The notes under the pieces were generated by a model, which searched no databases, was not told the origin of the DNA, and was given only the letters and a program-made list of their open reading frames with translations. From CAZPAH01 sp964584495 (GTDB lineage Bacteria; Krumholzibacteriota; Krumholzibacteriia; Krumholzibacteriales; Krumholzibacteriaceae): 41,470 nucleotides of DNA. Every line of letters begins with the position of its first letter. Position 1 is the stretch's first letter. The stretch spans positions 1-41,470 of the forward strand of contig CAZPAH010000007.1 in the NCBI GenBank assembly GCA_964584495.1, written 5' to 3'. A program made the position numbers and the translations under genes. This document shows positions 31,726 through 40,350 of the stretch, piece by piece.

Positions 31726-33048
31726 TCAGGAAAAAGGGAAATTAGCGGGTATTTTACCTGCCATGCCTGAAAAACGCTTCATCATCTTCTTCATCTGTTG
31801 AAACTGGTTCAGCAGGCGGTTGACATCCTGTACCGATGTTCCACTACCCGCGGCGATCCTCTTCCGTCGCGATCCGTCGATGAGCAGAGGGGATTTCCGC
31901 TCGTCGGGGGTCATCGACCTGATTATCGCCTCAATTTTCTTCATCTCCTTCTCACCCATGCCCGACGGAAGAGCTCCGCGGACTTTCATCCCGGGTATCA
32001 TCCCGAGAATTTGATCGACCGGTCCCATTTTCTTCAGCCGCTGGAACTGGTCCAGGAAATCTTCGAGGGTAAAGGTTTCCTTTTTAAGTTTTTTCTCAAG
32101 CTTCTTTATCTCGTCTTCATCTATCGTTTCCTGGGCTCTTTCGATCAGGGAGAGCACGTCTCCCATGCCCAGAATCCTGCCGGCCATCCTGTCGGGATAG
32201 AACGTTTCCAGGTCTCCCGCCTTCTCTCCGACACAGGCGAACTTCACCGGTTTACCGGTGACGGCCGATACCGACAGCGCAGCCCCACCACGGGTATCAC
32301 CGTCCAGTTTTGTCAATACGGTGCCCGTGAAATCTATCTCTCTCTTGAACTCGACGGCGACATTGACGGCCTCCTGGCCCGTCATACTGTCCAGCACAAG
32401 GAGAACCTCCTCGGGGTGCAGGATCTCCTTGATCGAGCTCAACTCCGACATCATTTCCGTATCAATATGCAACCTGCCCGCGGTATCGACTATGATCGTA
32501 TCACGAAGAGATCTTTTCGCCTCCCTTATTCCACCCTCTACAATCTCCCTAACGGAGATGCCGGTACCGGGCGCGTAGCAAGGCAGATCGATCTCTTTAG
32601 CCAATACGATCAGCTGCTGTACTGCGGCAGGCCTGTATATATCGGCCGCCACGAGAAGCGGCTTTCGCCCCTTCTTCTTGGCGAACAAGCCCAGCTTAGC
32701 GACGAAGCTGGTTTTTCCGGCGCCCTGGAGACCGCATACCATTACCGCCGCCGGCGATCCGGACAGGGAGAAAGGTACCGGAATATCGCCAAGGAGATGA
32801 ACCAACTCCTCGTGAACTATTTTTATTACCTGCTGATCGGGTGTAAGGCTGTCGAGAACTTTCTGCCCGGCAGCTCTTTCGCCGATCCTGGATACGAACT
32901 CTTTTACGACCTTGTAGTTAACGTCGGCTTCGAGAAGGGCTCTGCGAACCTCTTTCATCGCCGATTGTATATGTCCCTCACGGACCTTCCCGTGTCCCCG
33001 TAACTCTTTGAAAACACGGGCGAACTTGTCGCTAAGGTCCTGGAACAC
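31726..33048 (-). CDS. ffh: Signal recognition particle GTPase Ffh/SRP54
   Basis: Ffh binds 4.5S RNA and signal sequences of nascent membrane proteins and delivers them to FtsY. The 440-residue protein has the N and G domains, with the P-loop GLQGAGKTS (about residues 109-117), ADIYRPAAVQQL, DTAGR (about 189-193) and TKLDGDTRGGAALS. The methionine-rich M domain follows from about residue 300 (LEDFLDQFQRLKKMGPVDQILGMIPGM, in pieces). Length is normal. The start is a GTG at 33048 with AGGA a few bases upstream. A promoter candidate is 30 nt further up, so ffh leads the ffh-rpsP-khpA-rimM-trmD-rplS-rnhB-yraN operon. Confidence 0.97.
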   Translation of the reverse strand: MFQDLSDKFARVFKELRGHGKVREGHIQSAMKEVRRALLEADVNYKVVKEFVSRIGERAAGQKVLDSLTPDQQVIKIVHEELVHLLGDIPVPFSLSGSPAAVMVCGLQGAGKTSFVAKLGLFAKKKGRKPLLVAADIYRPAAVQQLIVLAKEIDLPCYAPGTGISVREIVEGGIREAKRSLRDTIIVDTAGRLHIDTEMMSELSSIKEILHPEEVLLVLDSMTGQEAVNVAVEFKREIDFTGTVLTKLDGDTRGGAALSVSAVTGKPVKFACVGEKAGDLETFYPDRMAGRILGMGDVLSLIERAQETIDEDEIKKLEKKLKKETFTLEDFLDQFQRLKKMGPVDQILGMIPGMKVRGALPSGMGEKEMKKIEAIIRSMTPDERKSPLLIDGSRRKRIAAGSGTSVQDVNRLLNQFQQMKKMMKRFSGMAGKIPANFPFS

Positions 33049-33078
33049 CTTGTCCTACTCCCCACTCGTAAATGACAT

Positions 33079-33107
33079 AAAATAACACGATTCCGTTATA
33101 CAGGCAA
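33079..33107 (-). promoter_or_regulatory. Promoter for the ffh-to-yraN operon
   Basis: TTGCCT (33102-33107) and TATTTT (33079-33084) are 17 nt apart on the minus strand, each four of six consensus bases. The leader to the GTG at 33048 is about 25 nt. Confidence 0.5.
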
Positions 33108-33146
33108 GCGAAATCAAACCGGTTTCATCCTCGCCGAACCGGCGGA

Positions 33147-33830
33147 TCACCCCTTTAAGGAAGAAATCGCTGCAGCGTAGTCTTTGCTCTTGAAGACGGC
33201 GGAGCCGGCTACAATTACCTGTCCACCGGCATCTCTGACTGAAGGGGCGGTCGCGGGGTTTATACCGCCATCGACTTCTATTACGTAAACGTAATTATTA
33301 TTAGACCTTATATTAGATGCTTCCTCTATTTTCTGAAGTGTGGAGGGTATGAACTTCTGCCCCCCGAATCCGGGAAAAACGCTCATGGCCAGAAGCAGAT
33401 CGATTCGATCGAGAAGGTGTTCCACGCTCGATATCGGTGTGTCGGGCTTTATAGCTAGCCCCACCGCACAACCCATACCGCTTATTCTGTCTATTATTTT
33501 ACCGTGACCCGATTCTACGGCCTCGTAATGGAAGCTTACAACGCCGCTCCCCGCCTTTACGAAATTTTCCGCATACATCTCCGGATCGGATATCATGAGG
33601 TGCGTGATAAGCGGAATGCGCGCCAGCCGGGCTATCGCTTCGACTATCATCGGTCCGAATGTTATGTTCGGCACGAAATGACCGTCCATAACATCGATAT
33701 GAAGGAAATCGGCGCCGGCTTCCTCGACTGCCGCAATCTCGGCGGCGAGACGCGAAAAATCGGCCGAAAGGAGCGATGGGGCGACCACAACCTTGCCTTT
33801 ACTATTCAACTGTTGAAACAACGAGTTCAA
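33147..33830 (-). CDS. rpe: Ribulose-phosphate 3-epimerase (TTG start)
   Basis: Rpe interconverts ribulose 5-phosphate and xylulose 5-phosphate in the pentose phosphate pathway. The 227-residue TIM-barrel protein has APSLLSADF (about residues 17-25), HIDVMDGHFVPNITFGP with catalytic Asp and His, LITHLMISDPE, MSVFPGFGGQKFI and VDGGI. I chose the TTG at 33830: GGAGG sits 5 nt upstream and the length then fits the family (about 220). A longer in-frame ATG at 33920 would overlap the PASTA gene by more than 100 nt and add unrelated residues. It overlaps the end of the PASTA gene by 29 nt. It is the last gene of the yebC-to-rpe run. Confidence 0.95.
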   Translation of the reverse strand: MNSLFQQLNSKGKVVVAPSLLSADFSRLAAEIAAVEEAGADFLHIDVMDGHFVPNITFGPMIVEAIARLARIPLITHLMISDPEMYAENFVKAGSGVVSFHYEAVESGHGKIIDRISGMGCAVGLAIKPDTPISSVEHLLDRIDLLLAMSVFPGFGGQKFIPSTLQKIEEASNIRSNNNYVYVIEVDGGINPATAPSVRDAGGQVIVAGSAVFKSKDYAAAISSLKG

Positions 33831-34554
33831 TCGTCCCTCCCTCCTTGATGGAAAATCCCGCCGACGGGTTCTGCGACAGTATCGTATTGGGAAACCTGCT
33901 TGCGTCCCTCCTGTTGACAACTCTGCTTACATGAAAACCGCTTTTTTCGAGCCTCTCCTTTACAAACGGCAGATCCATCCCGGTTAGGTCGGGCATCATG
34001 TACACCTTCGGCTCACCGGTCATGCAAAGGAGAAGATCGACCCTGGAGGCTGTCGGCACGGATGCGTTCTGCGGAGGATTCGTAGCGACCACCCTGTTCG
34101 TACCCGGATCGTGCGAGAATATCCTCACGACCCGCCCTCCAGTCAGCCTGGCGCTTTCCAGAAGAAGCTCGGCCTGCCTTAGCGAGTGGTTTCTCGTATC
34201 GGGAACGGCCTCCAGCTTCTCACCCGAACTTATCACCACCCTTACGGTCCTCTTCTCCTTTAGGCTCTCGCCGGATCGCGGGTCCTGCTCGATAACGCAC
34301 CCCACGGGATAATCTTTCGAATAGCGCTCGCCGACAACCATTAGGTTCAAACCTCTCTCCTCGCACCTGGTTTCGGCCGCGGCGATCATGATCCCCTTCA
34401 CTTCGGGAACGATGACCGTTCCACCCTTCCCCACTATTATCGGGAGGACTATATAGTTGAAAATGATTATACCGGATACGAAAGCTCCGAATACCGCGAG
34501 AAGATACACCACCAACGGGTGGTATCCCTTTCCTTTTTTCTCTTCCTCCGTCAT
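33802..34554 (-). CDS. Membrane-anchored three-PASTA-domain protein without kinase
   Basis: The 250-residue protein has a short cytoplasmic head (residues 1-12), one transmembrane helix (about 13-36) and three extracytoplasmic PASTA domains (about 47-111, 113-182 and 184-250). Each ends in the strand typical of the family (VRVVISSGE, VDLLLCMTG, IELVVSTVE), and VPEVKG and MPDLTGM open domains 1 and 3. PASTA domains bind muropeptides or beta-lactams and are usually found on Ser/Thr kinases (PrkC, PknB) or PBP2x. Here no kinase or transpeptidase domain exists. The neighbours fmt (4-nt overlap) and rpe (29-nt overlap) are those that flank prkC in Firmicutes, so this may be the kinase-less equivalent (inference). 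It is likely a cell-wall sensor or binder in the periplasm. Confidence 0.88.
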   Translation of the reverse strand: MTEEEKKGKGYHPLVVYLLAVFGAFVSGIIIFNYIVLPIIVGKGGTVIVPEVKGIMIAAAETRCEERGLNLMVVGERYSKDYPVGCVIEQDPRSGESLKEKRTVRVVISSGEKLEAVPDTRNHSLRQAELLLESARLTGGRVVRIFSHDPGTNRVVATNPPQNASVPTASRVDLLLCMTGEPKVYMMPDLTGMDLPFVKERLEKSGFHVSRVVNRRDASRFPNTILSQNPSAGFSIKEGGTIELVVSTVE

Positions 34555-35495
34555 TTTCCACCGCCAAGGATATCACCTGCAGCGATCGAGAATCCATTCA
34601 AGAACTCTCCGACCTTCAGCGGACGCTTTCCTCCCGCCTGCAATTCCATCAACTTTATCGACCCGGAGCCGCATGACACCACCAGTTCGTCGCCGGCTGC
34701 GGAAACCACGTATCCGGGAGGAAGACCGCGATCGAGAAAATTCTCCGGCCGGGCCTCATGTATCTTGATGTACTCGTTTCCATAGAACGTGTAGCTCCCC
34801 GGCCAGGGATTCATTCCCCTTATATGATTATGAACGGCTAGAACCCCCTTGTCCCACGGTATCAGGCCGTCTTCCTTCTTGAGCCGGGGCGCGTAACTGA
34901 TCCCTTCATTCCCCTGCTCGACGGGAACGATCCCTTCCTTTGAGATAGCCTCCACCGTCTCGAGCAGAAGCTCGGCTCCTTTTTTGGCGAGCCTTTCCGA
35001 AAGCCCCCGGGCGTTTTCAAGCGGATCGACCGGCTCGACTTCCTGCTTGTAGACCGGCCCGGCATCGAGCGCTTTCACCATCTCCATCGTCGAAACGCCC
35101 GTGAACGGTTCCCCGTTTACGAGCGCCATGTTGATCGGACTCGCACCCCTGTAGGCGGGAAGAAGCGAGGCATGGACATTTATGCTTCCCTTGGAAGGGA
35201 TCTTCAGCGCCCACTCCGGCATTATCAGACCGAATGCGACGACCACCAAAAAATCCGGCTTGATCGATCGTATCCTTTCTATTGTTCCTTCGTCGGCGAA
35301 ACTGTTAAGGGTCAGAACCGGCAATTCCTTCTTCTCCGCCAGGGAACGGACCGGAGTCGGTTGAAGCGCTCTCCCTCTGCCGGAGCGCCTGTCAGGCTGG
35401 GTCACGACGAGGGCCGGTCTATATTCCGTTTTGAGAAGGATTTCAAGGGAGGGCAACGCGAAATCGGGCGAACCGAAGAAGACCACTCCTGCCAT
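34551..35495 (-). CDS. fmt: Methionyl-tRNA formyltransferase
   Basis: Fmt formylates initiator Met-tRNA using 10-formyltetrahydrofolate. The 314-residue protein has the N-terminal formyltransferase fold with FFGSPDFALPSLE (about residues 6-18), NVHASLLPAYRGASPI (about 103-118) carrying the catalytic Asn and His, and the C-terminal OB-like domain from about 200 (RGMNPWPGSYTF). Length equals that of E. coli (315). I chose the ATG at 35495, which has GGAGA 6 nt upstream; an in-frame ATG at 35525 would extend into def. It starts one base from the def stop and overlaps the PASTA gene by 4 nt. Confidence 0.96.
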   Translation of the reverse strand: MAGVVFFGSPDFALPSLEILLKTEYRPALVVTQPDRRSGRGRALQPTPVRSLAEKKELPVLTLNSFADEGTIERIRSIKPDFLVVVAFGLIMPEWALKIPSKGSINVHASLLPAYRGASPINMALVNGEPFTGVSTMEMVKALDAGPVYKQEVEPVDPLENARGLSERLAKKGAELLLETVEAISKEGIVPVEQGNEGISYAPRLKKEDGLIPWDKGVLAVHNHIRGMNPWPGSYTFYGNEYIKIHEARPENFLDRGLPPGYVVSAAGDELVVSCGSGSIKLMELQAGGKRPLKVGEFLNGFSIAAGDILGGGK

Positions 35496-35496
35496 T

Positions 35497-36015
35497 TCAG
35501 TTCTCCGCATTGTCCCTGGAGGCAAGCTGCTTGAGTTTTCCCTTTATCATGGTTTTCCTGCCGAAAGAGAGCCTGTCGATGAATAGTATTCCATCGAGGT
35601 GATCGACCTCGTGTTGTATTATCCTGGAAACCAATCCCTTCGCCTCGAGCTTCCGCTCCAAGCCTTTTTCATCGAGGAAAACAACCTCGATATCGATCGG
35701 CCTCTCGACCATACCCCTGATATCCGGTACGCTGAGGCAACCCTCTTCCACCTTTTCCATGTCCTCACCGACGGAGACTATCCTGGGATTGATGAGCTTT
35801 ATCAGGGTCTCCGGGTTGCCGGGCTCGGGATTGACTACGGCCACCCTTTTGGATATTCCGACCTGTGGAGCGGCCAGGCCGACTCCTTCCTCGACGATCA
35901 TAGTCTCTACCATCCTGGCGAGAAGCACCGAGAGCTCCTCATCAAATTCATCGACTTCCTCGGCATTCCGCCTCAGCACTTTATCGCCGTATATTCTTAT
36001 CCCCATCGATTCCAT
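35497..36015 (-). CDS. def: Peptide deformylase
   Basis: Def removes the formyl group from new proteins and is metal-dependent. All three motifs are present: GVGLAAPQVG (about residues 44-53), EGCLS with the metal ligand C93, and QHEVDHLDG with H135, E136 and H139. From the ATG at 36015 it has 172 residues, a normal size. A TTG at 36036 would add seven; AGAGG lies 10 nt before the ATG. It sits 89 bp after yajC, the only sizeable gap in this part of the run, and is followed by fmt, its usual neighbour. Confidence 0.96.
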   Translation of the reverse strand: MESMGIRIYGDKVLRRNAEEVDEFDEELSVLLARMVETMIVEEGVGLAAPQVGISKRVAVVNPEPGNPETLIKLINPRIVSVGEDMEKVEEGCLSVPDIRGMVERPIDIEVVFLDEKGLERKLEAKGLVSRIIQHEVDHLDGILFIDRLSFGRKTMIKGKLKQLASRDNAEN

Positions 36016-36104
36016 CTCATTCCAACCTCTTTTCAATATCTAGCGCCGAAAACGAGGCCTTTCCCGCGTCTCTTCCCGAAAAATTCCCGATGTACGGATC
36101 TGCT

Positions 36105-36425
36105 CTACTCCCCTTTTTTATCTATTACCGTCGCCACCGCGCTCTTGACCACCTCGATCTTCACATCTTCGGCGATCTTCAGGACGATGACGTGCTCCTT
36201 CGCATCCACGATAGTGCCGTATATTCCCCCGTTGGTAACAACCTTGTCGCCCTTCCGCAATCCTGATAATAGTTGCTGGTGCTGCTTCTGCTTCTTCTGC
36301 TGGGGCCTAATCAGAAGGAAATAGAATACGACGAAGACCAGTATTATCGGAACGAACATCATGAACCCGCCACCGCCACCTTCACTAGTGCCTGGATTGC
36401 TCAACGCGAAAATAAAACCGGCCAT
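36105..36425 (-). CDS. yajC: Preprotein translocase accessory subunit YajC
   Basis: YajC associates with SecDF-YidC in the inner membrane. The 106-residue protein has one transmembrane helix (about residues 20-40, MMFVPIILVFVVFYFLLIRPQ) with the family motif RPQQKK, then the soluble part GDKVVTNGGIYGTIV. The ATG at 36425 is chosen because a perfect GGAGG lies 4 nt upstream and the length is then typical; an open frame extends 31 codons further into tgt. Adjacent tgt is its normal neighbour, but secD and secF, which often follow, are absent here: def follows instead. Confidence 0.94.
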   Translation of the reverse strand: MAGFIFALSNPGTSEGGGGGFMMFVPIILVFVVFYFLLIRPQQKKQKQHQQLLSGLRKGDKVVTNGGIYGTIVDAKEHVIVLKIAEDVKIEVVKSAVATVIDKKGE

Positions 36426-36459
36426 TATTCCTCCTTCACCGGACAGACCCATCGATTCT

Positions 36460-37602
36460 TCAAGAGTCTCCATTCCGCTCGTAGAACTCTTTTCTCCACG
36501 AGCCAAAGGATCCTTCACGTATAACTTGCCTTATTTCACATAAAAGATGCAAGTAAAAATAGAGGCTATGGTAAGTAGCCAGCCTCGGGCCCAGCATCTC
36601 TCCCGCCATAAAAAGATGTCTGAGGTACGCGCGCGAATAGTTTCTGCATACCCAGCAATCGCACTCCGGATCGAGCGGACCGAAATCACGGGTGTTACAT
36701 GCGTTCTTGAGTATTACCCTCCCTCCCGACGTGAACACGGTGCCGTTCCTGGCATTTCTGGTCGGGATCACACAGTCGAACATGTCCACGCCTCTGCCAA
36801 CCGCCTCGACGATATCTTCCGGGAAACCGACGCCCATAAGGTACCTCGGCTTTTCCCGGGGAAGCAGACCCGCGGCCAATTCCGTCATATCGAGCAGGTC
36901 CTTTTTCGGTTCTCCCACGGAAAGACCACCGATCGCGTAACCCGGATAATCGAGTTCCACGAGCTCCTCGACGGAGCGCCGCCGTAGACCCGGAAAGACC
37001 GAGCCCTGAACTATAGCGAATAGAACCCTTTCGTATCCGTTTCGGAAAATCCTGGCCCCATGCTCCTCAAGACTCCTTTCGGCCCAAGAGGTGGTCCTTT
37101 CGAGGGCTCCCAGGGCGGTACGCCGATCGCACGGATATTCGGTGCACTGATCCAGCACCATCATTATATCGGAACCGATATCCAGCTGAATGTTTACTAC
37201 TTTTTCCGGAGTGAGAAACCGCGCCGACCCGTCAATATGCGATCTGAATTCGACGCCCTCGTCTGTTATGCGGTTCAGATCCGACAGGCTGAATACCTGG
37301 TATCCCCCGCTGTCCGTCAGAACCGGACCGTTCCATGACATGAAACGCTGGATACCGCCGGCTTCTTCCACCAGCTTTTCCCCGGGACGGAGGTGGAGAT
37401 GGTACGTATTTGCCAGTATTATCTGCGCCCCGATCTCATTTAGATCCGAAGGTGAAAGCGATTTCACAGTTCCCTGGGTTCCAACCGGCATGAAAGCGGG
37501 TGTATCCACCACCCCGTGGTCGGTGATAATCCTGCCGAGCCTGGCTCCCTCCGGATCCGTCTTGATAAGTTCGAAGCTGAAAGGCACTGTGCCGTCCTCC
37601 AT
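36460..37602 (-). CDS. tgt: tRNA-guanine transglycosylase
   Basis: Tgt exchanges guanine 34 for preQ1 in queuosine-family tRNAs. The 380-residue TIM-barrel enzyme has the general acid D97 (TDSGGYQVFSL), the nucleophile D276 (DMFDCVIPTRNARNG) and the zinc ligands C314, C316, C319 and H345. Length matches the family (about 370-380). It lies one base after queA, its pathway partner. yajC begins 34 bp after its stop. Confidence 0.97.
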   Translation of the reverse strand: MEDGTVPFSFELIKTDPEGARLGRIITDHGVVDTPAFMPVGTQGTVKSLSPSDLNEIGAQIILANTYHLHLRPGEKLVEEAGGIQRFMSWNGPVLTDSGGYQVFSLSDLNRITDEGVEFRSHIDGSARFLTPEKVVNIQLDIGSDIMMVLDQCTEYPCDRRTALGALERTTSWAERSLEEHGARIFRNGYERVLFAIVQGSVFPGLRRRSVEELVELDYPGYAIGGLSVGEPKKDLLDMTELAAGLLPREKPRYLMGVGFPEDIVEAVGRGVDMFDCVIPTRNARNGTVFTSGGRVILKNACNTRDFGPLDPECDCWVCRNYSRAYLRHLFMAGEMLGPRLATYHSLYFYLHLLCEIRQVIREGSFGSWRKEFYERNGDS

Positions 37603-37603
37603 T

Positions 37604-38659
37604 TCACCTTATAAACATCACATCGCCGTAACTATAGAAACGGAATCGCCTAGTGACGGCCCACCTGTACATTTTCATTATCTTCTCGTGTCCCGCGAAC
37701 GCCGAGACAAGCACGAGCAAGCTCGAACGGGGAAGATGAAGGTTTGTCAGCAGGGCATCCACGACCTTGAATTCGAAGCCGGGATAGATGAAAAGATCGG
37801 TCCATCCGGTGATATACTCTTCACCCTCTATCATCTCGGTCCCGAGGTCCGAAACCTTCCCGGCCGAGAGAGCCTCGAGGGCCCTGGTAACGGTTGTCCC
37901 AACGGCGATTATTCTCCTACCGGAAGACTTGGCATCGTTTATTTCCGCCCAGTAATCCCTCCGTATCATGATATATTCAGGAGCGAGGATATTATCCTCG
38001 ACGATCTCCTTCTCGAGCGGCCTGAAAGTCCCCGGTCCGACATGGAGGGTCAAAGGAATCACGCTGCATCCGCGTCTTTCGATTCCGCGAAGAACCTCGC
38101 TTGTAAAGTGAAGTCCCGCCGTCGGCGCGGCCACCGATCCCTCATTCCTGGCGAACAGCGTCTGGTACCGATCGACATCGATCTTCTCGTCCTCCCTCCC
38201 GATATAGGGGGGCAGGGGGATGCGCCCGTAATGATTGATGAATTGCATATCGGGGATATCTTCCGGTAGCTGTACCAGCCATTCCCCCCCGCCAATCTCT
38301 TCAAGGATCGTGACGGAATGCCCGGCATCCCCGATGAGTACCCTGTCGCCCGGATGCAGCCTTTTCGAGGGCCTGCACAGGGCCCGCCACCTTCCACGGC
38401 CGATGTTTCTCGTGATGAAGATCTCCACGCGCGCCGAAGTCTCCTTCCTTCCGAATAACCGCGCCGGGATAACCCTTGTCTCATTGACCAGCAGGAGATC
38501 CCCCTCAACAAGGTAACGGGCAAAACTGGAGAACCTCGACTCGCGCACGCCCTCTCCGTGCCTTTCGAGCAGGATCAACCGGCTGTCATCTCTTCTTTCC
38601 GGAGGATACTGGGCGATAAGGCCCGGCGGCAGTTCGTAATCAAAATCGCTAAGTTTCAT
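37604..38659 (-). CDS. queA: S-adenosylmethionine:tRNA ribosyltransferase-isomerase
   Basis: QueA adds the epoxycyclopentane precursor from S-adenosylmethionine to preQ1 in tRNA, the step after Tgt. The 351-residue protein starts with MKLSDFDYELPPGLIAQYPP, the family hallmark, and contains RVIPARLFG, PTAGLHFT (about residues 170-177), HVGPGTFRP and NLHLPRSSLL. I chose the ATG at 38659; the open frame reaches 31 codons further but overlaps ruvB and is unlike QueA. It starts 34 bp after the ruvB stop and ends one base before the tgt start codon. Confidence 0.96.
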   Translation of the reverse strand: MKLSDFDYELPPGLIAQYPPERRDDSRLILLERHGEGVRESRFSSFARYLVEGDLLLVNETRVIPARLFGRKETSARVEIFITRNIGRGRWRALCRPSKRLHPGDRVLIGDAGHSVTILEEIGGGEWLVQLPEDIPDMQFINHYGRIPLPPYIGREDEKIDVDRYQTLFARNEGSVAAPTAGLHFTSEVLRGIERRGCSVIPLTLHVGPGTFRPLEKEIVEDNILAPEYIMIRRDYWAEINDAKSSGRRIIAVGTTVTRALEALSAGKVSDLGTEMIEGEEYITGWTDLFIYPGFEFKVVDALLTNLHLPRSSLLVLVSAFAGHEKIMKMYRWAVTRRFRFYSYGDVMFIR

Positions 38660-38693
38660 CGGGTCTCTTTTTATTGGATTGAATCTCGGTGGC

Positions 38694-39722
38694 CTAGAAG
38701 AACTCGCCCTGTCTGCGCCCACCCTCTCCCGGTTCCACGCCGAGGTACGCATATCCCGCTTCCGTCAAGATCCTGCCCCTCGATGTCCTCAGAAGAAGCC
38801 CTTCCTGTATCAGAAACGGCTCGTAAACGTCTTCGATAGTATCGCCTTCCTCCGAGACCGCGACCGCGAGAGAATTGATACCGACCGGCCCTCCCGAGAA
38901 CTTCATTGCGATAGTAGTCAGTATCCTTCGGTCCATCTCGTTCAGCCCCCTACCGTCGACCTCGAGTTTTCCCAATCCGTAATCGGCCATCTCAACATCG
39001 ATCCGTCCATCCCCCTCGATCTGGGCAAAATCCCTGACCCTCCTCAGCAACCGGTTGGCTATCCTCGGCGTACCCCTCGAACGGCGGGCTATCTCCGAGG
39101 CTCCCTTAGCGTCGATCTCTATCCCGAGAATTCCGGCCGAACGCTTTACGATCATTTCCAGCTCCTCGGCCGTATAGAAATCGAGCCTAGCGACGACACC
39201 GAACCTGCTTCTCATCGGCGGAGTTATCATCCCCGCCCGGGTCGTGGCTCCGATAAGGGTAAAAGGCTCTATCGAAAGCGAGTAATGCTTCGCGTGCGGT
39301 CCCTTGTCTACGATGAGCTCGCACCTGAATTCTTCCATGGCTGGGTAGAGGTGCTCCTCGATGACCTTTCCGAGCCTGTGGATCTCGTCTATGAAGACGA
39401 CATCCCTTTTTTCCATCTGTGTCAGTATGCCCAAAAGCTCCGCTGGCGACTGGAAAACCGGACCGGAGGATGTTCGAATATTAACGCCCAGCTCTCTAGC
39501 TATTATATGGGCCAGAGTTGTCTTACCGAGACCGGGCGGCCCGTAGAGCAGCACATGATCGAGTTGCTCGTTTCTCTGTCTGGCCGCCTGGATGAACACG
39601 GAGAGGTTCTCCTTGAGACCGGTCTGTCCCACAAACTCTTTCAGAAGCTTGGGCCGGAGCCCTGATTCGGAAAGCAGCTCGTCGGGGGATCGTTTCGGAT
39701 CGGTCACAAGCCCGTCTGGCAC
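38694..39722 (-). CDS. ruvB: Holliday junction branch-migration helicase RuvB
   Basis: RuvB is the AAA+ motor that, with RuvA, moves Holliday junctions. The 342-residue protein has Walker A GPPGLGKTT (residues 61-69), Walker B VFIDEIHR (D112, E113), sensor and arginine-finger regions GATTRAGMITPPMRSRFG, and the C-terminal winged helix (GVEPGEGGRR). Length is typical. The start is a GTG at 39722 with GGAGG 8 nt upstream. It follows ruvA by 22 bp. Confidence 0.98.
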   Translation of the reverse strand: MPDGLVTDPKRSPDELLSESGLRPKLLKEFVGQTGLKENLSVFIQAARQRNEQLDHVLLYGPPGLGKTTLAHIIARELGVNIRTSSGPVFQSPAELLGILTQMEKRDVVFIDEIHRLGKVIEEHLYPAMEEFRCELIVDKGPHAKHYSLSIEPFTLIGATTRAGMITPPMRSRFGVVARLDFYTAEELEMIVKRSAGILGIEIDAKGASEIARRSRGTPRIANRLLRRVRDFAQIEGDGRIDVEMADYGLGKLEVDGRGLNEMDRRILTTIAMKFSGGPVGINSLAVAVSEEGDTIEDVYEPFLIQEGLLLRTSRGRILTEAGYAYLGVEPGEGGRRQGEFF

Positions 39723-39744
39723 CGGAGCCCTCCTTTCGATTCGG

Positions 39745-40350
39745 CTATGTGGATACCTTCTTCAGCGCTTCTCGCACAAGATCTTCAACGCCGTACTGCT
39801 CGCCCATCTCGCTGGGCGTGATCCTATCGAGGGCTCTCTCCGCGCTGACCCTGGTCAGTCCTATCGATATAAGAGCCGCGAGCGCCTCTTCGGCAAGTTC
39901 CCGGTCGAGGATTCCCGAGTCCCCGGAAGGTATCCCTCTGTACAGGGAGTAATCTATCTTGTCTTTCAGTTCAAGCACAATTCTTTCCGCCGTTTTTTTG
40001 CCGACCCCCGGCAGGGCCAGAAGCCTTCCTGCATCGCCGTTGTGAATCGACCTCGCTATCTCTTCCGGTTCCGCGGCCGAAAGTATGCCCATGGCCACCC
40101 TGGGTCCTATCCCGCTGATACCGATTAGGAAGAGGAACATCTCTCTTTCCTTCTCATGCTTGAAACCGAACAGCGAAAGCGCATCTTCCCGGACGTGCAG
40201 GTAGGTGAAGAGGCGAATAGTATCTCCCGTGTTACCGGCGCCGTGAAGTGTCTGCGTGGTGACAAAAACCTCGATTCCGAGTCCGCCCACCTCGAGCACA
40301 ATACTGGCGTCCCTTCTCGACGCGATCAAACCCTCGATCGAAGCTATCAA
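39745..40350 (-). CDS. ruvA: Holliday junction DNA-binding protein RuvA
   Basis: RuvA tetramers hold the four-way junction for RuvB. The 201-residue protein has the N-terminal OB fold (MIASIEGLIASRR...VFVTTQT), two helix-hairpin-helix motifs (LIGISGIGPRVAMGIL and LLALPGVGKKTAERIV), and the flexible C-terminal domain III that contacts RuvB (AEEALAALISIG). Length is normal. It overlaps ruvC by 4 nt. Confidence 0.96.
   Translation of the reverse strand: MIASIEGLIASRRDASIVLEVGGLGIEVFVTTQTLHGAGNTGDTIRLFTYLHVREDALSLFGFKHEKEREMFLFLIGISGIGPRVAMGILSAAEPEEIARSIHNGDAGRLLALPGVGKKTAERIVLELKDKIDYSLYRGIPSGDSGILDRELAEEALAALISIGLTRVSAERALDRITPSEMGEQYGVEDLVREALKKVST

Noticed and set aside
31798..33003. 401-codon plus-strand open frame opposite ffh
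   Set aside because: It mirrors codon usage of a real gene; the product has no domain-like pattern and ffh is unambiguous.
33110..33146. Small hairpin after rpe as a terminator
   Set aside because: A 5-bp stem (CGCCG/CGGCG) with no following T tract is too weak to call.
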